A DNA stretch of 64,000 nucleotides from Panaeolus papilionaceus (Eukaryota; Basidiomycota; Agaricomycetes; Agaricales), in contig JADNRZ010000026.1 in assembly GCA_015501605.1 (NCBI GenBank), positions 1 through 64,000 of the forward strand, written 5' to 3'. Below are positions 9,965 through 21,321 of this stretch, piece after piece (position 1 is the first letter of the stretch; each line of letters opens with the position of its first letter). Under the pieces are notes generated by a model that searched no databases, was not told the origin of the DNA, and saw nothing but the letters and a program-made list of their open reading frames with translations. The position numbers and the translations under genes are program-made.

Positions 9965-12900
9965 ATGCAAAATCACACATTTAACATATTGAAAATTTCT
10001 GGCGAAATCGCCATTCATCCTGTGGATGCACAAGAAAATGTCCCGTCTGATTCGTGGCGATATCTGTGAGCATGCCAATAGGATTGAATCTCGTTCAGTC
10101 ATGACCATCAGCAAAAATGCTGCTAGCAGGAATGTGGGATGTCTATGGCAAGCCGTCTGCACTTTTATTATTTTAGGGTTTTTCTTACACACATCCAGGT
10201 CAATAGTTAAAACCTTGTAAATACAAATATAAAACTCACATTTTGCGTGTATGTCACACAGATTTGTGCGTTTTTCTGTGTGTGACACACAGATTGAGGT
10301 CTTCGAGCTCAAATTCTCGACACACATCCGGGCGTATTGCCTAATAAGGTAATACGTCCAGATGTGCGTCGAAAAATGAGCTCGTCGACTTGAGTGACAC
10401 ACACATATCTGACCAGCACAATTTCAGTTGCATACATCCACAAAGCCATGCCGTCGGAGTTTAAATGCGGCTGATGGCAATTTCAGCACTCTTACCAATC
10501 AAGTTGTTAGATAACAACTCGATCACGCTGCATGCGAGAGCCTGTGGATCTTTGCTAGGAAGGGCCTCTCCGCTGATATTTACCAGCATTTTCAGATGCT
10601 TCTGAGGCATAATTAAAGGGCCTCCAGGAGATTTTGATGGTTAGGAGGTTAATTAGCAGTTCATATAAGGTCCCTAACTTGCACACTCCCAGTTGAGATG
10701 TATTAACAATGTCTAGTATCTACCACTCTCACTCCCGAGTCCCCTGGGACAGGTAAAATGTCACATGAACAAATAAATTGACCTTATAGACACAATCTAA
10801 GCTCCTCTGGATACCCGAAAATGGCCTCCAGGAGGTCCTGTTTGAGGGGTAAGCCAAGGATAAGCATCCTTCGACTCATCATCTCACCCCAGTGGGCGCT
10901 ATGAGTCTCAGTGATGTTGACTATGTAATATCTAATCCTTGATAAGAGTGCCGAAATTGCCATTGGCTGCATTTAAACTCCGACGGCATGGCTTTGTGGA
11001 TGTATGCAGCTGAAATTGTGCTGGTCAGATATGTGTGTGTCACTCAAGTCGACGAGCTCATTTTTCGACGCACATCTGGACGTATTACCTTATTAGGCAA
11101 TACGCCCGGATGTGTGTCGAGAATTTGAGCTCGAAGACCTCAATCTGTGTGTCACACACAGAAAAACGCACAAATCTGTGTGACATACACGCAAAATGTG
11201 AGTTTTATATTTGTATTTACAAGGTTTTAACTATTGACCTGGATGCGTGTAAGAAAAACCCTAAAATAATAAAAGTGCAGACGGCTTGCCATAGGATGTC
11301 GGCTAGTAATCATCATATCCGCCGTGTATGTATCATCCCTGCCAGGTTTATCACATAGAAAGCCGATATTAGATAAATATACGAGATTGAAGTCAGCTAT
11401 GAGCATACCTGGGGTTAAATCAGTTGACGTTACACATATCTGGGGCAATCACTGGAATCGTTTGACATTTCTATCGAGAATCAAACTAAGTGGTACATAC
11501 CTACGCAATGACGGATGGATAACTGATAGATATATCAAAAGCGGTCCGATAACAGCATGCCTGCTGAGTTTGAGACTGGTGTAGCACATCTCTGCAGATA
11601 TCCGCTGGTGAACCCGACATATCTGTCCAATAACTGTCTGAATATCACATCTCTGTTAAGCGCTTGTCTGCGACTACTATTTACACTCGACATATGCCAA
11701 GGATGTGCATTTATATGAATTGGCATTTTGCTATTAAGCTTCGAGCCAGATATTCGATATATCTGTGATATTTCGTCCCAATTTACTGCAGAAATATCGG
11801 CATTTCAATAGGTACAAGTTATATCTGTCGAAAGACCTACTGATATGTACTATGTATGTATAGGACTTAAATTTTATCCCATATAGATGTCCCTTAAATA
11901 GTAAAATGGTAAATTTTCAACACACTGGATCGTTGAGATGATCATAATCGTGATCAAAGCTTTGAACATTGAAATATAGCCTTATAGTCTTATGCTGTCA
12001 CCACAGTTAGTTATCCTTTCTTATCTTCGTTTGACTGCCAGATCCCAACCATGTTGGCATGAAGGTTTAGTTGATAATATTTTTGAACGATGATTTATGT
12101 AAAATACAACAAAGCAATAATGTCATATCACCCACTGACTGTCCTGCTCGTCTCCATTCTCCCCTCCCAATCATTGCCCAACCCGCTGGCCGAGTCTTGC
12201 AGTGAACCCTGAGTTGACACAGTCCATTGACTAGTTAAATCAGCGACAAGTACTGACCTGCACGAGCGATGAATCGTTCCTCTGATATTTCGAAGTGGGT
12301 CGGAGTTTGAAAGTCGGAGTTTGGTGGCATTTTCAACTTCCGAAACGCGTCGAATAACTCACAACCCCTTTCTCTCTCCTACCACCATCATCTCTCCTCC
12401 TCTCTCTTCCACGTATCCATTAACAGCCATATTTTGACTCGTATATCACCAAAAATTTATATGGCTATCAGTTCAAATGTCAGTCTCATTCGCCACTCTT
12501 CGTTCAGTTTCGGTACTCTCAATTCACTTCAATTCAGATACTGTCGGCCGACCCTCAATCTGGCCACGCACTCCTTGCGGAACGAGATGAGTGTCTTACA
12601 TGGTGGAAGGAACCTTGTTAGGTCTGTTCCTGCTACTGTATGCACAATGCTCGACTCTTATGCGCTGTTTTGAGTGGTTTACAGGTGTTCTGGTCCAAGG
12701 TAGGCGCATATATGCGGTTTTTTTTTATGCGATCAACACTGACTTCGCATGTAGACGAGGGATGCAGACGCTGGTGAGCACAATGCTGGCACGCTACTCT
12801 GGTGAGTCACATATTTTCCCTCCTTGCCTCCCCTAGTACATCCCCCAGTGCCTGTGTGCATCATCTTCGTATCCATCTTTATAAGTCCGCTCCTGCATCC

Positions 12901-14410
12901 TTTTTCATGTAGAGCAATACATAATTTCGTAGATAGTGTATACCAAATGCATAATCTATTTTCTTGTAATGTGTCGAGAAGCAAGTGGGATGAATTTCTA
13001 CGCCTTGTTTCGAAGTCCAGCGAATAAGCAACAGATGTATATGGGCCCTGTATTCAATAAATGTATATGTAAATCACTGACTGAAGTTGGTATATCTGGA
13101 AAAAAATCACATATATGCCAATATCAGTGGCGGTGTAAAACCTGGCAGGAACTGGCATATCTGGCAAACCCTGGCTGATGACGAGAACGCAGAGGGCAGG
13201 GGCAGAAGTGCCCAGTTAGTCATATCCCTACCCAGATGACACTATCTCTACCCAGTCATAGTATTCTTGTCGCCCGCATTTTTGCTGATGACAGATCACA
13301 TCTAGAATCATAGGCCCTACAGGTTCTGGGAAAAGCAGCGTAATTACATCTTTCATATGGGTTAAAATCAAATAGTAACGTCCTGCATCGCAGTTTATTG
13401 AAGCCCTTACCGCGAAATCTCAGAACCTGGGAATATCCAAGGACCAGCTTAGTGGCTACACTCAGCAGATCAATGCCTACCGACTGATCAACGCTTGTAT
13501 TGGTATCCATCATGACCGACCTATTTTTCTAATCGATACACCCGGATTCTCGGACAGCCAAATTTCCGAGATTGAAATTCTCGACATGATTCGGAACTGG
13601 CTCAGGGTTACTCACGAGTAAGCCCAACTGTTCAGCAGATTACCGTGAATTGAGGTTAATATTACCCCGCAGCTTACATGGTGTTCAAAGAGTGCTGTTC
13701 ATGGTACCAATAACGGATACAAGACTGGCTGGAACAAAGAGGAGGACTATTGAGATGCTCAAGGAGCTGCTTCCCTCGGGCACGTCGTTAACATTCGTGA
13801 CAACTATGTGGGATACTGTGCATAGTGAACGGGTTTTGCGACGCGCAAAGTCAAATTTCGAGCAACTGAGGAACGAAATATTCAAGGTACCTCGCCTATT
13901 CTACGCACTATTATTCGACTATGGCTGACAATAAAATAGGATCTCCTTGAAACGGGCTCCACCATCACTCAGTTCACCAACACAACCTCCTCAGCCCTTG
14001 AAATTTTAGATCGCTACGAGGTATCTACTGCCGCATTTGACAACAATCATTCATCACAGTCGAGTCATCTGTACCGAGACCTGCACAAGCGAATCGAAAG
14101 CGCCCTGGAGATGAAGAAATCTATCGAGCTTGAACTCGCACAACCAGACACGCAGAGTAATCTCGAGCTCAAGTCAATCCTGGAGAAAACTCATGAGGAA
14201 AACGAGGAGACATTGACCAAGTTTATTGGTCAATTTGTTCAACTTAAGCGACCCCCTGAGGACTTTCAGGACGCTCATCAATCTCTTCAACAAGTCATAG
14301 ATCCAGGGCATCGGATTAGGCTATTCAGGGTCCAACCAGGAGAGTCGGTCTCTGCTCATGATCAATCCGATCTATTGAATCTTGACGAATTGGAAAGTAT
14401 TTCCACTTAA
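9965..14410 (+). CDS. GTPase family copy 2, intact but with a 3.2 kb transposon in intron 1
   Basis: Five exons: 9965-10065, 13306-13339, 13394-13617, 13673-13886 and 13940-14410, totalling 347 codons without a frameshift. Exon 1 reads ISGEIAIHPVDAQENVPSD; exon 2 is a 34-nt exon holding IIGPTGSGKSS (G1/Walker A). Exon 3 carries LIDTPGFSDSQISEIEI (G3). Exon 4 carries VLFMVPITDTRLAGTKRRT and FVTTMWDT (G4-like). Exon 5 is a helical tail with YRDLHKRIESALEM. Exon structure matches copies 4 and 5, including the 224-nt third exon shared with copy 4. Intron 1 has good GTGAGC and CTAG borders but is 3240 nt because element A sits inside it. Expression therefore depends on splicing across the element. 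Function is inferred only: AIG1/septin-like GTP binding. Confidence 0.75.
10106..10120 (+). repeat. Left terminal inverted repeat of element A
   Basis: CATCAGCAAAAATGC, an exact reverse complement of 13276-13290 and closely similar to the ends of element B. Confidence 0.85.
10317..10372. repeat. 56-bp imperfect palindrome in the left arm of element C
   Basis: Starts TCGACACACATCCGG and ends CCAGATGTGCGTCGA, with the axis in CCTAATAAGG. It is repeated in the right arm at 11065-11120 and framed by GAGCTC sites. It can form a strong cruciform or stem-loop. Confidence 0.75.
11065..11120. repeat. 56-bp imperfect palindrome in the right arm of element C
   Basis: Reverse complement of 10317-10372; see that entry. 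Confidence 0.75.
13276..13290 (-). repeat. Right terminal inverted repeat of element A
   Basis: GCATTTTTGCTGATG; it ends 15 bp before the P-loop exon of GTPase copy 2. Confidence 0.85.
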
Positions 14411-14993
14411 CTCGCCCAGGATCCATTCACGTCTAATGACGAGTACCTACCAACAACGGTACCTTTCTCCGGAATAGACCACTCCTTATAATATGATCTT
14501 CTACAAACGCTCATGCTGAACAATCCATTGCGTCGCCTATTCCATTTTGCGAAGCCTCGAGGAAAACCGCTATCATCCGTAAATGATTAGCCCACCTTGC
14601 ACCTGGTGTGCTTTCACTGTCATCGTCCCCTTTCATCTAGTTATGCGACCGAACGCTCCATTAGTCCTGAATTATTACACCACATACTACCCATTTACCA
14701 TTTACGCGTACTATTATTCGATTAAGCGGCGATGCCAAAGATCACAGTTCTAAATTGCGAGTGTAGTTTGAGTCCAGTTGTGGACACTATGTGAAACTTT
14801 AGCGTCATGCAAGCTTTTAATCTTGGTGCCTTCATTGGCCGCTTACACGCGGTGTCCTCATTGTTGTGAAAAAGTGAAACGATATAATTAACCGTGAAAA
14901 ATCTCTTCCCCAACGCTTCACCTTGTTTGGAACGACATACTACACACCTATTACATCGATAACTATATTTGCTTCTGACGCCACTTACACAAA

Positions 14994-15336
14994 ATGGATG
15001 GTGCTACTGAGACAACGGAATACAAGACTATTGAGGTGTCTGACACTGTTTCGGTTGAACCGGTGGAGCGTGTAGCACCTGGTAATTCTACAAAGATATT
15101 GTACGCCAATTGATAAAAAGTGTGCATAACTTGCATACTGAAGCATGGCAAATACACAGGATAATGGGAGGGACCGGTGTGGGCAAAAGCTCGGTGAGTC
15201 GACCCTTGTCTGTCTCAGCAACCCAAGCAACAGGGATATCAATATTATCTTTTAGTTCATCAAGGCACTTCACTTGATTTCCTCTCCCAAAATATCTAGT
15301 AATCTATTGCCTGGGTTTACTCAATCTGTGCTCTGA
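14994..15336 (+). pseudogene. GTPase family copy 3, truncated after the P-loop exons
   Basis: Exon 1 begins at 14994 and includes VSDTVSVEPVERVAPGNSTK. An intron with donor GTACGC and acceptor ACACAG leads to IMGGTGVGKSS (G1). A second intron then leads to FIKALHLISS, followed by a stop (15334-15336). The N-terminal half has the family exon pattern, but the G3, G4 and helical tail blocks do not follow in the next 1.5 kb. It is a 5' gene fragment. If expressed it would give a short P-loop peptide with an unusually long N-terminus compared with copies 2, 4 and 5. Confidence 0.6.
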
Positions 15337-17040
15337 CCAACGCTCACCCAACTCTTGACTGTCGGAAGTCTACTAGTCCTCAATCTCGACGTCAAACCCC
15401 TGCTATCTAATTCAGTTTCTGAATCAGTCATTCTATTGGCGTTTGGCGTGTCGCTGAGTGAAGGGTAGATACTATAAACAAGAAGGCTAGATAAGAGGAA
15501 GGGCGTCGTCAGTGTGGAGGTAGGGATAGCCGTGATGTCAGTCGACGAGAACAACCGTTCGTGGAACAGAGCGGTTTACTATTAGGGAACAAGAGAGCGC
15601 ACTCCGGGTAGAGTAAATTTGCAACGAACACCAGGACGGAAGTCATTCACGGACAAGGGGAACCGATTGAAGGAACACTAAGCACCAAAATCATCCGTGC
15701 CCTCAACAGGGTCGCCGTTATACTCAGTCATCTGATGCTTCTCGTCAAGGATTCTAGCATTGAGCCTAGATGTAATCATTGGGCATGGTGATCAGAGAGG
15801 TGCGGTGTGGCTGAATGGATCATGCAGGGAAGGTGGCGAAGGTGGGAGCGAGTTGGGAATCGTACGTTGGTGATGCGGGTGTGAATATGAAGATACACAT
15901 ATTGGAATAAAATGAAAGAAAGTATGAAATTGTTGCCCAAATCTACGAAGGTACATGGGATGAGACCCGCTAGAAAATGACAAGCCGAACAGGCTTCGAG
16001 GTTGGATTCAAAGCTTGAAGCTTACTGTTGCACTCCTGACGAGTCCTACGTCCCATGCGGCCCCAATGCTCCCCTCACGTGTCCACCTCCGCCTATTTAG
16101 CAATGCCCCGAATCTTACCTTCACATTTAACATGTAGTCGAGTTTGGATGAAACCGATTCGTCGCACTGGAGGCGCGTGATCGACTCCTGAGGCAATTAA
16201 TAATAAATCGCGTAGAAGACGCTGATGACCCGGAGGGAACGCAACGGGAGAACAGACTGGTGTTTAATACTCGACTCATCCAAGGACTATCACGCATTGG
16301 TAGAAACGGAAGGACACTAGCTTCATGTTCGTGTGGGTGAGAACGCGGTACAATGGATGGTCAGCACGTCTTACTGGAGTATTAGAACATATCTGTCGAT
16401 TTTGCTCGAGTGGGCCGATAATGTCCCCCTCAAACGCGGTTGAAAACCCAAACTAGCACTCCCCCAATGGTATAATGAGGCTGCAACCAAACTCATGGTG
16501 GTTGGGGAACAAAAGTGGAACATTGTTTGATTGCTGGCCCAAGTTTCCGACCTCCGTTGGGATTAAATAGGGACAAATATCGCCCAACTCCTCACCTCAT
16601 TCTGACGTTTGTCCATGTAAGGTTCTGATAACGGTGTGAACTCCGTCCAGAGATGAAATTGGATCAAGACTCTGATACATGCGCCCGTTACTATATTTAA
16701 GGTCCGTGGAGAAAAGCACGTCAAACTCAGAAATACTGTCTGTCAGAGGCATGCGAAACGGGTATAGATTTCGGTGTTGGTTTGAAGTTAAGGGGGTGCT
16801 AGCGCTCATTGGTGCTCTCTTCTGTCTATTGTGCCTTTTTGTGATTTGGAGATTCTGAATAACCGACGACAGTCGATATAAGAAATTGCTCAAGGAAGCA
16901 TGATCAGACAGTAATCTTACGGAAGTGACGACATAAATTAAAGATCGAGAAGAAACTATATACAAAAATCAAATAAATAAAACGAAAAGCTAACGATATG
17001 GTTAACAAAGATGAAGAGAGAAAAAAGAGTGGCGTTTTGG
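15337..17040. other. Gap without a recognisable gene
   Basis: Open frames (for example 16597-16965 on the minus strand) are compositionally unremarkable and have no domain I recognise. The remainder of GTPase copy 3 is not found here. Confidence 0.35.
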
Positions 17041-17042
17041 AG

Positions 17043-19548
17043 CTAATCAAAATCTAAGTCGTCGTCGTACCAGGAGTCAGGGATCTTGGGTAAGAGTCAA
17101 CACCGTTTCTAGCCACATCATCAACCACCACTTACCTGAGTCTCTTTAAGGTGGGAATAGTAGTCGAGTGGATCATCAGAAACACTCCCAGAGTCATGTA
17201 CATCGCCCTAAGATCCTATCGTCAGCATGATCGAATGATCAATATTCAGCATGCAGATAATACCGTAAGGTTGCCAAGGACATGACCTAAACCTGTATCC
17301 CCGTATACAACCATATAGTCATCGTTGAAGACTCGTTCCATCAGCGAGGTAGCGGTCTCATCCCGTTTAGCGTTTTGTGCAGCGGCTATTCGTGCTGATT
17401 GTCTCTCGCCTTTGGGCGGCTCATAAGGCGGTATCAGGGACTTCCGGTTACTGACTTGATAGATTCCTCCCATGAGTGGCACCTTGTCGCAGTCAATGCT
17501 GATAACAAACTCCTTGTTCTCCTTGTCCTTTCTGAACATCTTAAGCTTGGGGCCCATCACACCGCCTTGGTGCTGGTTTTCTTTCGCCGGGATACATGCA
17601 ATGCTCTTTTTATTTCTTGTTCCACCACCCTCGACCGATGAAGCAGGAGGATACTGATAATGTGTAAGTCAGAACTCCGGACCGAATTTCATTGAATGAG
17701 GAAAACAGACTCACTTCGTCGCACGAGAGATATCCAGGAGCTTTGCTGTTCTTCCTGCAGTAATCTTTAACGCATCCTGCGTCGTTCCTGACTCTACTTG
17801 GGTCCAGCTCTACTCTTGCTGTTGAATCCTTGGCCTTTGAATCTTTTCCGCTTGATGGCCCCGCTGCGGATGGTTTGTCCTTGTCGTCATCCGGCTTACC
17901 CTGGAATTTACTACGATAAGTCAGGATGTCGACGTTTCTTGCCACCCCATTGTTAAAATTCTTAATCCCTTGAACAGATCGTTAAAATAGTGACGCAGAG
18001 TGGAGGATAATACTAAGATGTTTACCACGACACATATTTTGGAGTAACTGGATGGGGTGTATGTCAGACAACGTGCCGTGCAGCTTTGTTTTTCTGCGTA
18101 CCTCCAAATTAGTTTTTTTAGTAGCGTCGTATGTGAAACTGATAATTCTATCCTTTAGGTCTATTGAGCAAATAGAAATGTCAATAGTTGCATCTATCAG
18201 TATGTAGCGCAGCTCACCGTTACTGATACACTCCCCTTTCTCACAGAATTTGTCCTTTCCACACTCGACAGCAGGGTTCTGGCCACATTTGACTTATCCG
18301 CACCAACATTATCAAAATATCTCATGATCACATACAACAAAAAGTACTTACTTGGTGGGGTAGGACCGGAAAGGGGTGCTTGGGCTGCACTTGCGTCAAG
18401 AGCAGGAGATGTGCCGAGAGTGACTGCATTGTCGGGTTGATAAATTCCACCTGTCGTAGGCACCTTGTCGCAGTCAATGCTGAGGGCGAACTTGAAGTCT
18501 TGCTTGATTTCCCTATCCCATTTACCCAGTTTACTCAATGTTCCACCCTGAGCGGAATTCTGCTTCTTTGGAATGCACGAAAGACTGCTCTTCTGGCCTC
18601 TGGCCCCACCGCCCTCCACTGTACTAGCAAAGGGATACTGTGCGTATTACCAGTCCATAGGCGATAAGTATCTGTAGTCGATTATATATAGTCGAGCGAC
18701 TTACCTCGTCGCATGAGGCGTATTTCCCAAGGAGTTTGTAACCCTTCGGTTGGCAATAATTCGGCACGCAACCAGCTCTGTTTCGTATAGGTGGACCACG
18801 GTCAGTTAGGATGTCCGTGTTTTTTTTGCGTCCACTGTGAAGCATAATCCCTGTAATTCGAGCAATAAGCCCATAGCTTGGTACTACCACCGATACATTA
18901 TCAACGTACCACGACACATGTTTTGGAGGACCTGTACAGTATATCAGCACCCGACGCAATTTAAAAACCGCGTTTGATGACCTACCGCCTTATTCTTTGA
19001 CCTGCTATAAGTAAATCTGATGATCCTATTCTCGTATTCTAAGCAGAAATGAGCATAACGAATTTAACAATGTCGAACTTGGTGTGATTGACGTACTCTT
19101 CGGGATGCAGTCCCCCCGTTCGCATATTTCGTCCGGCTTACAACCTATGACAAAACGTGAGACTCGTCCGGCATGACAAAAATCGACCTTTCTCACCTGT
19201 CTTCTCCGTACATGTGGCTTGAAAAGTGCGGGAATGTTTTTAATTACTAATAACCGTATATAACAAGAGAAACGTACGATGTTGAGCAGCTGGTGAATCG
19301 GCTATATCCTGAGAACCAGAGGGTCCCGCGACAGCCTCAGCTGGAGCGTCGTTGGTTGTCGTTTTCTTATCCTTTTTTGCTTTCGGTGGAACAGGCAGGG
19401 CATCAGACGCAGGCTCGCCAGCCTTTGCTATTTCTGCCTTCTTCTTCGCTTTCTTCGACGTGGGAGCACGAGGGTCGAGTTGAGTAGCTTGGACAAAGAC
19501 AGCGAGCGCCGATAAAAGAGCGATAAGAGAATACACACGGATGAGCAT
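17043..19548 (-). CDS. Secreted protein with two tandem NucA/NucB-type nuclease modules
   Basis: The chosen start (19548) gives a signal peptide, MLIRVYSLIALLSALAVFVQ, followed by a Lys/Ala/Pro-rich linker. Many short exons then encode two similar modules. Each opens with a Cys-rich knot: CTEKTGCKPDEICERGDCI in module 1 and VECGKDKFCEKGECI in module 2. Next come a [RK]IIxFTY strand, LQNMCRG, a C-x-x-x-Y-C block, then CDE|YPFASTVEGGG (module 1) or CDE|YPPASSVEGGG (module 2), split by an intron at the same place. Both continue with CIP..[EQ]N..QGG and [IL]SIDCDKVP. The CDEYPxAS plus P..[EQ]N..QGG pattern is that of NucA/NucB deoxyribonucleases (established knowledge). The C-terminus is acidic (DSWYDDDLDFD). 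Likely roles are extracellular DNA turnover or competition. The module 1-2 junction crosses an intron near 18340, so I read one gene; two adjacent genes cannot be fully excluded. Confidence 0.7.
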
Positions 19549-19559
19549 AATTGTGAACG

Positions 19560-21315
19560 CAGAGGACTCTTCAGAGAAGAGGAACTTTGGGAAAGAGGAC
19601 GACTGTCGTGATTCCTTAAGTACTTTCGATGGATAGTAGATGGCTTCCATTTATGGGTTACAAAACACGACTATCTATCCTGCCTTGCTCATGTTTGGGT
19701 TTTGAATCGTAAATATTTGGGTTATTTTGCATACTAAATCCATTCATAGCCTCGTTTTCTGCATACGCATCACGGTGATGCTATTCGAACAGGTGTAATT
19801 ACCCAGAGTTGTCAAGGAATGCCTGAGGAGACCATGCGTTGTATTCCCCAACGAACTCAGCTCAGGAGTTCTTTCAGTGCATGCACACCACAGATACGAC
19901 GTGCCGTTCTCCTCAGGTCCGGCACCGTACTCCCAAGCTTCACTCGCACAGTGATGAATTGTATTGAACGGATGGAACATTTCAATTGTAGGGCCGTGAG
20001 AACTCGGGCTGAAGAGTGATCTCGAATGCACGGGCACGCTCAGGCGTCAGAACATACACGGGGATTCACGGTGAACCAAGCCAGCGAAACAATTATTTTT
20101 TGATTTATCTAATTGATTTTGGAAAAAATCAAGTCGGGTTCAACATTTCTGGGAACTGGTGTGGTAATTCATACAAATCAACGGCTCGGAAGAACATAGG
20201 GACGAGGAGACCTGAATGCCAAAACAACGTCTATGATACATGTATTGCTTGATATCCAAATTGGCTAATTTCCATCATGATAGGCAATGATATCTGAGTA
20301 GTCTAATTTCAGGCGAGGTGTAAAATACGAATCTGCAATAGGCGTCATCAAAGATTCATATCTCGGATGTGGTCCTTCGTTCTAGCATGATTGAGACTAT
20401 CTACGTAATACACGTGTAGTGGATAACCTCTGCTATGCATTTCGGTGAATCTCTGCGGCAAAATAGCATTAAAACAGCGACAGGCAGACCTGAAGGCCAA
20501 CCATCGTTTAGGATGAATAGATATCATTGATAAATAATATGTTTTGGCACGCTGGTTCCCAGAGGATAGCATATCTGAGCATCCCAGATCTCAGGGATCG
20601 ACCAAGACCCCACGAACTCTGAATTGGCGCCATCAGTGTCAGTGCTCGGACTTCGTGTTCAGCCCGTCCTCCCCAAAATCTTGGCGATGAATCGAAATCT
20701 TTTGATATACGATTCAATGGTAAATTGAACTGGTTTCATCTGGTTCAATTGTTAGTACAGGAAGATCATAAGCAAGCAACAAGGGAAGCATTTTCCTATG
20801 ACATCTCGATGCGTCGATGGACAGGGTGTGCTCAGGTTCAATTGATGCGACGGTCATTATATTTTTCGCGTAATATTTGACACGCACTCACCCTTATAGA
20901 GAACTCGCATTAAGCGCACTGCAATTCAGCAAGAATAAACGCTATTTCAATACTCCGAACTCAACGGACGATAACATTGATACCCCAATATTCAACCAAG
21001 GTTCATTGGCACAGCACGTAGGGTCCTGGGCGGTGTCCAACCCTATCAATAGCTCGCCCCTCCCTGTGGCCTGGCCAGGCGCACTCGTTGCATCATAGTA
21101 GTGCTTTTTAATTAGACACTCCCACCCTTTTCGTCGCATTGCTCCACCCCTTGATCATGATGCCCATCAGATAACTCGTTCGGAAACGTTTCACGATGAA
21201 TTGCTTACCCCTTTTCATCGATTAGTTGATGGGAAAGTGTGATCATCAACATGTTCTAGATAAAGTTAGTGTAAGGACAGACTCTCCATATCTCACTCGT
21301 TCTTTGTCTTGAACC
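19560..21315. other. Gap without a recognisable gene
   Basis: Upstream region of the nuclease (-) and F-box (+) genes, which are divergent. No conserved open frame was seen. Confidence 0.35.
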
Positions 21316-21321
21316 ACAAAC

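Larger units (their letters stand above)
10143..11294. mobile_element. Element C: nested fold-back element with about 355-bp inverted arms
   Basis: Two arms in opposite orientation, about 10143-10500 and 10939-11294, start with CTATGGCAAGCCGTCTGCAC and differ at only a few positions over most of their length. They flank a unique centre of about 440 bp. The element is bordered by a 5-bp direct repeat GATGT (10138-10142 and 11295-11299), which fits a target-site duplication inside element A. No protein is encoded. The mirrored 107-147 codon open frames in the two arms are a by-product of the inverted repeat. It is a large MITE or Foldback-like element that could form a long hairpin RNA if transcribed. 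Confidence 0.8.
10106..13290. mobile_element. Element A: non-autonomous TIR DNA transposon in the GTPase intron
   Basis: 3185 bp bounded by a perfect 15-bp inverted repeat, CATCAGCAAAAATGC at 10106-10120 and its reverse complement at 13276-13290. Flanks are ..ATGAC and ACAGA.., giving a 2-bp AC duplication. Removing the element plus one AC leaves a 53-nt intron of ordinary form. No transposase was recognised and no long open frame exists. Many CATATCTG/CAGATATG-type motifs occur in subterminal parts. The interior holds a nested fold-back element (C). A stretch at 12360-12840 looks like captured host DNA (pyrimidine-rich leader, LLGLFLLLYAQCSTLMRC) but is unproven. The superfamily is uncertain. 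CACTA-like elements also have 2-3 bp TSDs and subterminal repeats, but the terminus here is not CACTA. Confidence 0.8.

Noticed and set aside
9959..10402. 147-codon open frame on the minus strand whose start repeats at 11035-11358 on the plus strand
   Set aside because: It is created by the inverted arms of element C and overlaps GTPase exon 1 and the element border; no domain.
16597..16965. 122-codon minus-strand frame
   Set aside because: No domain, no exon partners, no upstream signals; not enough support.
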